A DNA stretch of 64,000 nt from Heterodera schachtii. Its lineage: Eukaryota; Nematoda; Chromadorea; Rhabditida; Heteroderidae. The DNA lies in contig SIJG01000036.1 in the NCBI GenBank assembly GCA_023374025.1, positions 1,006,777 to 1,070,776 of the forward strand. The letters are read 5' to 3'. Below the pieces are notes generated by a model, which was not told the origin of the DNA, ran no database searches, and saw nothing but the letters and a program-made list of their open reading frames with translations. Positions 59,287 to 64,000 of this stretch are shown piece after piece. The position numbers and the translations under genes are program-made. Positions within the stretch are counted from its first letter, which is position 1. Every line of letters starts with the position of its first letter.

Positions 59287-60227
59287 CTGTTTTTACCAAC
59301 TCCTGGTTATAAAATATGCCTTTTATTAAATTTCCTTCCAAATCTTCAATCCTGTATGAATCAGGTGTGGTCGAATTAACAATAACGATTTTAAATAATT
59401 CTTCGGTAAAGTTAGGAAGGTACCCCTTTGCAAATTTACCCTTTTCCTTGGTAATTCGAACAATATCTCCAATATTAAATTTTTTCGATGTTTTAAATTC
59501 CTTCTCCTTATATAATTTTTCCCAGAGCGCCCGAGCATTTTCAAAAGTAACGGATATTGGCTTGGCCCCCAATGTCCTATTCACACTGCTGTTAATGTTT
59601 ATTATTATTTTGTCTATTACATCGACCCATCGTAGAGTGTCCATCTTTGTAAAGTATCGGTATAAACCGTTCCTTTATTGTTCGATTTGCCCTTTCAACG
59701 ACTCCAGCATGCAGATCGGGGCTATACATTACATTTTTGATGATGAATTTTTCCTCAAAATATTTTTTCATTTTTCCCGCCTGAAACTCCAGTCCGCTGT
59801 CACTATATATTTTGATCGGGATAATTTTCGACTTTTCGAACACCCGATCAAAAGCCTCGATCATGTCCTCACTCTTCTTTGACTTGGCCGGTGCACTGAA
59901 GATCATTCGACTCAGCACGTCGATGCATACCAACAGATACTTGTAACCGTCGTTATGCTCTTTCAACTGGTCAAATATGCACAAATCGCACTGCCAATCG
60001 GTGTGGAAGCCGCTTGGTATCGTCTTTAATCTCGGGAATCTTTTCCTGATTGGTTTGTGAATCGTGTATGTTCTCTGCTTTTCTAGGAATTTATTTACAT
60101 CTTCACTCGTGATTTCCGGGTCAATCCTTTTCGCCTCATTTAAAATTTTTTGAATTCCAGCAAAACTTGCCGGAGATTTTAAATTAAAATAAATTTTTGA
60201 TAACATTTTCTCTACAGTCTTGCCCAT
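59279..60227 (-). pseudogene. Retroviral-type integrase, split by a +1 frameshift
   Basis: The N-terminal frame (60227 to 59592) encodes the catalytic core: Asp81 (DWQCDL), Asp143 (YSDSG) and Glu179 (VVERANRT), a D,D(35)E array. The matching C-terminal part, with an SH3- or chromo-like FNIGDIVRITKEKG segment, lies in the next frame from about 59644 to 59279. The switch occurs near 59644-59650, where one extra base (or two missing) separates ...ILYK from the continuing RWVDVIDKI. The N-terminal frame runs on for 17 codons before stopping. All catalytic residues precede the break. It could be an inactivating indel, a sequencing error or programmed +1 frameshifting. The start at 60227 fits a TATA box 51 nt upstream. 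Confidence 0.9.
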
Positions 60228-61018
60228 ATTAGTGGTTTGAAGGGTTTCTTCTCTCGTGCTATGCCGGGTGTTTTTATAGATTTGGTTGCCTTTTTCCTTC
60301 CACGTCCCCACATAACCCTTGATTTATCAACTATATCTTTTACTGTTGGATCCTTCAGTAACCGATCTTTAAGAAATTTTGCACCGCGGGGCGTTTCATC
60401 TTTCTTCCCCGCGAGATACACCAAAACATCTCTGTAATTACTGTTTTCGATCGGTAAATTCATGTTCGACTGTACCTTTCCAGCCGCAGTAATTTTAAAT
60501 AAATCTTTGTTGTCCTTTACGTGCCTAAAAAGGTCATTTAAAAGGGTCGGGTGTATAATAGACGGTTTCATCTGAACGGGTGTTTTGAGTGTGGGTGTTA
60601 TTTGGGGCTCCGGAGTTAACTCCTCAAGTGTATCATTATCTGATTCGGAATAAAGAGTTTGCTCTTTAAGTCTCTTCCTAGGAATAATTATTTTCCGTGG
60701 TTCATCAGTCTTCTGTGCTTTGGATTGAGTGTTGAGGCCAAGATATGGTGCAACGTTTGGACCGGGTCCATGATTCTCAATCACCACCTTCTGTGGTCTA
60801 TTTTCAAGCATCCCCTTTACCGTACGTCTTTCTTTATAGAGCCAATCGTGCCTCTTCGCCTTGAGGTCCTCGCTTATGCCGGGGTCATGTAAATTCTGAG
60901 AAATCTTTGCGTCTAAACTTGCTTTTTCATTTTGGAGATAATCACCACTATTCATCGCACTCCGCAGAGCCAAATATTCTGCCTCGGGAATCATTAACAT
61001 TTTCTTTGCAAATTTCAT
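60212..61018 (-). CDS. Conserved Polinton protein of unknown function, 268 aa
   Basis: The first ~85 residues are helical and charged (AKKMLMIPEAEYLALRSAM..., then KASLDAKISQNL and LKAKRHDWLYKERR). A Pro-rich, disordered linker (~85-155) follows, then a C-terminal segment with basic patches (WGRGRKKATKSIK). The opening MIPEAEYLAL and repeated Lys/Arg-rich helices resemble an uncharacterised protein often found beside the ATPase and integrase in Polintons, but I cannot name a family. Basic ends and a flexible middle would suit a nucleic-acid or scaffold role (inference). Its ATG overlaps the stop of the upstream 116-aa gene (ATGA), and no TATA box is seen, so it is probably expressed from that transcript. 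Confidence 0.65.
   Translation of the reverse strand: MKFAKKMLMIPEAEYLALRSAMNSGDYLQNEKASLDAKISQNLHDPGISEDLKAKRHDWLYKERRTVKGMLENRPQKVVIENHGPGPNVAPYLGLNTQSKAQKTDEPRKIIIPRKRLKEQTLYSESDNDTLEELTPEPQITPTLKTPVQMKPSIIHPTLLNDLFRHVKDNKDLFKITAAGKVQSNMNLPIENSNYRDVLVYLAGKKDETPRGAKFLKDRLLKDPTVKDIVDKSRVMWGRGRKKATKSIKTPGIAREKKPFKPLIWARL
60271..60278 (-). promoter_or_regulatory. TATA box of the integrase gene
   Basis: TATAAAAA in the context TCTATAAAAACACC lies 51 nt upstream of the ATG at 60227, within the 3' part of the preceding gene. This favours 60227 over the internal ATG at 60206. Confidence 0.5.
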
Positions 61019-61365
61019 GATGTTATTTTTTCTAATAAATGTTGGGCTAAAACACTAAGCACCGGGACCAAAATAGCTCCCAGGGCTATACCACTACCCT
61101 GTTGTATCCTTTTTCTTGCTGTTTTCTCTGAACGTGATTTGGCAATTTCTCGATAGAAATCCGCGAATAGTGCCAACCTTCTTTTTTGTTTGTTCGTGAG
61201 TTTAAAATTAAAACTCAATATATTTGCACAAATTTCAACGATTGCCAAAATTTGGTCAGCTGTAGCGTTTTCGATTAATTCTTTCTTCTTTTGTTCTGAT
61301 CTGAGGAAGGCAAGCTTCTTTAGGAACGCTGTATTCTCCTTCACTTCGGAGCTAAATTCATACAT
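61015..61365 (-). CDS. Conserved small Polinton protein with hydrophobic tail, 116 aa
   Basis: The order is a charged helix (FLRSEQKKKELIENAT), ADQILAIVEICANIL, a basic LTNKQKRRLALFADF segment, then QQGSGIALGAILVPVLSVL as a hydrophobic C-terminal stretch. This ATxxQILAIVE...LTxxQKRRL...QGxG arrangement recurs in a small, widely distributed Polinton protein of unknown role. A virion or DNA-associated function is possible, and the GSG could be a protease site, but neither is shown here. A TATA box (61391-61398) lies 33 nt upstream, partly inside the ATPase stop region. Confidence 0.65.
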   Translation of the reverse strand: MYEFSSEVKENTAFLKKLAFLRSEQKKKELIENATADQILAIVEICANILSFNFKLTNKQKRRLALFADFYREIAKSRSEKTARKRIQQGSGIALGAILVPVLSVLAQHLLEKITS

Positions 61366-61390
61366 TTTTAATTTAATTTAAATTATTATT

Positions 61391-61398
61391 CTTATATA
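61391..61398 (-). promoter_or_regulatory. TATA box of the 116-aa gene
   Basis: TATATAAG begins 33 nt before the ATG at 61365, overlapping the last codons of the ATPase. The leader up to the ATG is purely A and T, ending TTAAAAATG. Confidence 0.6.
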
Positions 61399-62012
61399 CT
61401 ATCAATTGGTAAATAAATTTCCAGAGTCTCATCGGGAAAAATTTTGCTACATAATCTAAATTCCTCATCAGAATTTGGATGCATGTTAATCACGAGATAG
61501 CTGAAACGATTATCTGTCGCATCGTGATATGCATCCATGAAATAATTCAGTCTTTTTGGGAACAGTTGTGACCCCAGTGTTCTCACTTGCAATTGTCCAG
61601 AAGGGTTGCGCATTAATACCAGATAATGTGCGTTGGCTCTTGCCGTTTTAATGTCCCGGCCATAGAGACTCTGGGTTACAAAAATTACACTTACGTTCCA
61701 GTTATGGGAACCCCTGGTAAAGAGTACATCGAGGAAAGTATTCTGCATGTTAAGCATTAAGTCGTCAAGTATGAGTAACAGGGGTTTTTCCTGTTCTTTA
61801 ATCTTATTCATGTCCGGAATCCCGTTAAAAGTCTCAACGCCATCCCCGATTAATCCTAAAATACTATCATTCATCTCACCGTAACAATAAAGAATTTTGG
61901 CAGGCGATGGTTCAATTAAATTCTTATGATGTTTTAAAAACCGTAATAGCCAACGGGTCTTACCGCTCCCGGTAGCCCCCGAGAGAATTAGAGTGAACGG
62001 ACCGCGAAACAT
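61392..62012 (-). CDS. DNA-packaging ATPase (FtsK/HerA, A32-like), 206 aa
   Basis: Walker A is SGATGSGKT (residues 11-19) and Walker B is LLLILDDL (78-85), followed by FVTQSLY (111-117), a sensor-type motif with Gln as in A32-like genome-packaging ATPases of Polintons and large DNA viruses. Length is typical. It would pump the element's DNA into the capsid. The frame is intact. A TATA box lies 34 nt before the ATG, inside the coding sequence of the upstream 59-aa Cys-rich gene. Confidence 0.94.
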   Translation of the reverse strand: MFRGPFTLILSGATGSGKTRWLLRFLKHHKNLIEPSPAKILYCYGEMNDSILGLIGDGVETFNGIPDMNKIKEQEKPLLLILDDLMLNMQNTFLDVLFTRGSHNWNVSVIFVTQSLYGRDIKTARANAHYLVLMRNPSGQLQVRTLGSQLFPKRLNYFMDAYHDATDNRFSYLVINMHPNSDEEFRLCSKIFPDETLEIYLPIDSI

Positions 62013-62024
62013 TTTTAATTCCTC

Positions 62025-62204
62025 TTATTTATTTGATCTATTTATATTTTCATAGGGAACGTGTTTCGCGCATTTGGGGCATAGCCAGAAATTATCAAAA
62101 AATGATGTACCGAAATGCAAAAGACTGTGTTTTTTACATCTGTTACAAATCTCGTAATGACAGGGACAGTAATGACAACATTTAATTTTATGCGGGCAGT
62201 TCAT
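62025..62204 (-). CDS. 59-aa Cys/His-rich protein, probable zinc binder
   Basis: This short frame has nine cysteines in pairs (C9-C10, CPC at 13-15, CNRC at 20-23, CPKC at 45-48, plus C3) and several histidines, a density expected of one or two zinc-binding knuckles. No family is recognised. It begins at the first ATG after a TATA box (62234-62241, 37 nt upstream) and ends 12 nt before the ATPase ATG. The gene is divergent to the TBP-like gene, with the two TATA boxes 7 nt apart. A role as a transcription co-factor or nucleic-acid binding protein is possible because of this pairing, but that is inference. The remaining uncertainty is the small size. Confidence 0.65.
   Translation of the reverse strand: MNCPHKIKCCHYCPCHYEICNRCKKHSLLHFGTSFFDNFWLCPKCAKHVPYENINRSNK
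62039..62046 (-). promoter_or_regulatory. TATA box of the ATPase gene
   Basis: TATAAATAGATC is almost identical to the major capsid promoter (TATAAATAGATA). The distance to the ATG at 62012 is 34 nt, and the leader ends ATTAAAAATG. Confidence 0.65.
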
Positions 62205-62233
62205 TTTTTCAATTTTATTTTATTTTTGGTTGC

Positions 62234-62256
62234 TATTTATAGATAGGGTATATAAA
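62234..62256. promoter_or_regulatory. Divergent double TATA promoter (Cys-rich gene / TBP gene)
   Basis: TATAAATA on the minus strand (62234-62241) and TATATAAA on the plus strand (62249-62256) are separated by 7 nt. The minus box is 37 nt from the ATG of the 59-aa gene; the plus box is 47 nt from the ATG of the TBP gene. If the TBP homologue binds such boxes, only one side might be occupied at a time, and the gene could regulate itself (inference). Confidence 0.65.
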
Positions 62257-62295
62257 GGAGTGAAAGGACAATTTGATTGGTACATTGTATCAAAA

Positions 62296-62844
62296 ATGCA
62301 AAAACCAATTATCGTAAATATAATTGCTCTCGCTAATCTCGGTACCGGCATTAAACTGAACTCTCTGACGATCACCGAATGCGAATTTAAGTATAACCCT
62401 AGAAAATTCAATGCCGCAGTTATCAAATGTGCAAGCCCCATCAAAGCCACTGCTTTATTATGGGAATCCGGGAAAATGATATGTCTGGGGACGAAAAGTC
62501 TGATAGACTGTGAAAATGCTATAAAAAATTTCATAGAAATAATTCGACGCTCAGGGTGTCCGAAGGCTTCTTACACAGGACACACAGTTGAAAATATTGT
62601 TTCGACTTTTAAATTCGGACATGAAATTGAACTGAACGAATTCAGAAAAAATCGTCGTGCCTTTTATGAACCAGAAATATTTTGTGGTTTAAATTTCAAG
62701 AGGGGTAAAAGCATGACTGCGTTAATTTTCTGGACCGGTAAAGTCGTAATTACCGGAACAAAAAACAATTCTGAAATTGACGAAATGTATCATTATATAC
62801 TTCCATATTTGAAAATTGCTCAAAAGAATTTAAAGAGACGCTAA
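62296..62844 (+). CDS. TATA-binding protein (TBP) homologue, full core, 182 aa
   Basis: The protein is two imperfect ~88-residue repeats, the TBP saddle. Repeat 1 has VNIIALANLGTG, YNPRKFNAAVI, TALLWESGKMICLGTKS; repeat 2 has VENIVSTFKFG, YEPEIFCGLNFK, TALIFWTGKVVITGTK and a final ILPYL. The positions matching the DNA-kinking phenylalanine pairs are Phe38, Trp56, Phe129 and Phe145, so three are kept and one is Trp. No N-terminal extension exists. An in-frame ATG at 62230 lies upstream of the TATA box (62249), so I chose 62296. It is intronless and divergent from the minus-strand cluster. TBP nucleates RNA polymerase II (and I/III) transcription; here it may direct transcription of the element's own TATA promoters (inference). 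Divergence from host TBP looks large. Confidence 0.9.
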   Translation: MQKPIIVNIIALANLGTGIKLNSLTITECEFKYNPRKFNAAVIKCASPIKATALLWESGKMICLGTKSLIDCENAIKNFIEIIRRSGCPKASYTGHTVENIVSTFKFGHEIELNEFRKNRRAFYEPEIFCGLNFKRGKSMTALIFWTGKVVITGTKNNSEIDEMYHYILPYLKIAQKNLKRR

Positions 62845-62924
62845 AAATTTCTTTTGTTGGGACGGTCCCCCAATTTATTGTTTTATTGATTGCTTGTGTT
62901 ATCGTTGCTTCGTGTGGAGCTGCA

Positions 62925-63993
62925 TCGGCGGGGAGGGTGATGGATGTTATTATTGATTTTTTTGCACGAATCGGCATCGGGGGGGAGGGCGGGGCAGTGT
63001 CATTATTGATTATTTTTATCGATTAATTTGCGCGGCGGCAGCATCGATGGGGAGGGTTGGGGCAGTGTCATTATCAATTATTTTTATCGATTAATTTGCG
63101 CGGCGGCTGCATCGGCGGGGAGGGCGGGCAGTGTCATTATTGATTTTTTTTATCGATTAGTTTGCGCGACTCGGCATCGGCGGGGAGGGATGGGCACTGT
63201 CAATATTGATTTTTTTTTTTTTTTGCGTGACTCGGCATCGCGACACACCGACGGAGCGGATGAGAGTGGCGGTGTATTATCGATTAATTTTATCGATTAA
63301 TTTACGCGGCGGCACACCGACGGAGTGGATTAGAGTGACGGTGTCATTATCGATTAATTTGCGCGACTGGTATCGATGGGGAGGGCGGGCAGTGTCATAT
63401 TGATTTTTTTATCGATTAGTTTGCGCGACTCGGCATCGGCGGGGAGGGCGGGCAGTGTCATTATTGATTATTTTTATCGATTAATTTGCGCGGCGGTGCA
63501 TCGGCGGGGAGGGATGAGCAAAAAAAAGCACCCGTGCGGATTTGGGGAAATCTAATTTGGTTGCGGGGCAACATCAAAGAGGTCCAATAGGTTTCGGTTC
63601 TGGGCGGCAACTTCAAAGTGGTCCAATAGGTTTGGGTTCGTTGGGCGGCGACTTCAAAGGGCGGACCCCTCCCATAGGCACGGGTTCGTTCCGGGCGGCA
63701 ACATCAAAGGGATGCACCCCTCCAATAGCCACGGGTTCGTGCGGGGCGGCGACTTCAAAGGGCTGCACCCCTCCCATAGGCACGGGTTTGTGCGGGGCGG
63801 CAACTTCAAAGGACTGCACCCCTCCCATAGGCACGGGTTTGTGCGGGGCGGCAACTTCAAAGGACTGCACCCCTCCCATAGGCACGGATTCGTGCGGGGC
63901 GGCAACTTCAAAGGACTGCACCCCTCCCATAGGCACGGATTCGTGCGGGAAACACCCGTGCGCAACCGTGCGCTTTTGGGACTCTATACTACT
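62925..63993. repeat. Right terminal inverted repeat, expanded relative to left
   Basis: It is the reverse complement of the left end but longer by roughly 400 bp. It has more copies of both the ~51-bp unit (about 63650-63955) and the ~60-bp ATCGATTAATTTGCGCG unit (about 62925-63500). The difference is explained by tandem-unit copy number, consistent with unequal exchange or replication slippage after or during mobilisation. Confidence 0.88.
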
Positions 63994-64000
63994 AATATAT

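Larger units (their letters stand above)
48931..63993. mobile_element. Complete Maverick/Polinton element, 15,063 bp, TSD AATATA
   Basis: Both ends read AGTAGTATAGAGTCCCAAAA inward and lie directly next to AATATA (48925-48930 and 63994-63999), the 6-bp duplication typical of Mavericks/Polintons. Between the inverted repeats are protein-primed DNA polymerase B, retroviral-type integrase, FtsK/HerA-type packaging ATPase, adenain-like protease, double jelly-roll major capsid protein and penton-type minor capsid protein. The polymerase and one further gene lie on the plus strand; the rest form a minus-strand cluster. Only the integrase shows a clear break. The element also carries genes that are not part of the usual core: TBP, PAZ-domain protein, a Cys-rich small protein and a membrane glycoprotein. 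Base composition is clearly less AT-rich than the flanks. Confidence 0.97.

Noticed and set aside
59316..59882. 188-codon plus-strand frame across the integrase
   Set aside because: It is antisense to the conserved integrase and penton starts and has no matching promoter or protein family.
62230..62295. N-terminal extension of the TBP gene from an ATG at 62230
   Set aside because: The upstream ATG lies before the TATA box at 62249 and would not be in the transcript; similarity to TBP begins after 62296.

Overview
The window is very AT-rich eukaryotic DNA, almost certainly from an invertebrate and most likely a nematode. Introns are tiny (42-81 nt) with T-rich TTTTCAG or TTTTTAG acceptors, and long gene-poor stretches are filled with MITEs, foldback elements and satellites. 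The species is not identified; the nematode call is inference from intron style and repeats.

Layout. 1-1.1 kb: degenerate tandem repeats, GC-rich hairpins and a small palindromic MITE. 1.1-24.9 kb: AT-rich non-coding DNA with two foldback-type elements (8208-9457 and 16071-17162) whose long inverted arms carry minisatellites, several hAT-like MITEs, and a dispersed GC-rich palindromic module. 24.9-29.9 kb: a ~132-bp satellite, about 22 direct copies followed by inverted copies, with a 673-bp hAT MITE (8-bp target duplication) nested in the inverted part and a degenerate tRNA-like sequence at the junction. 29.9-32.6 kb: GC hairpins, a tandem array of TATA-containing promoter-like units, and two small spliced minus-strand genes (a 170-residue protein built from duplicated exons, and a Myb/SANT-like DNA-binding protein with one unresolved splice acceptor). 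32.6-48.9 kb: more AT-rich DNA with MITEs.

The main content is a complete Maverick/Polinton virus-like element at 48931-63993 (15,063 bp), flanked by a perfect 6-bp duplication AATATA and bounded by long inverted repeats with internal tandem units. It encodes a spliced protein-primed DNA polymerase B on the plus strand (12 exons, 1311 residues). The minus strand carries an intronless cluster: packaging ATPase, two conserved small or unknown proteins, a D,D(35)E integrase broken by a +1 frameshift, penton-type minor capsid protein, a small virion-type protein, double jelly-roll major capsid protein, adenain-like protease and a type I membrane glycoprotein. This is a morphogenesis set: the polymerase copies the element, the integrase inserts it, and ATPase, capsid proteins and protease build a particle.

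Three cargo genes are unusual. (1) A plus-strand gene at 62296-62844 encodes a full two-repeat TATA-binding protein (TBP) core. (2) A minus-strand gene at 54549-54893 encodes what looks like a stand-alone PAZ domain, the small-RNA 3'-end binding module of Argonautes. (3) A 59-residue Cys-rich, probably zinc-binding protein (62025-62204) is divergent to the TBP gene. Nearly every gene in the element has a clear TATA box 32-51 nt before its ATG, often inside the preceding gene. The three genes that clearly lack one each overlap or abut the stop of the gene before them. I propose that the element carries its own transcription-initiation factor for a TATA-driven regulon and a candidate RNA-silencing interference protein. 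That functional reading is inference; the sequence features are directly visible.
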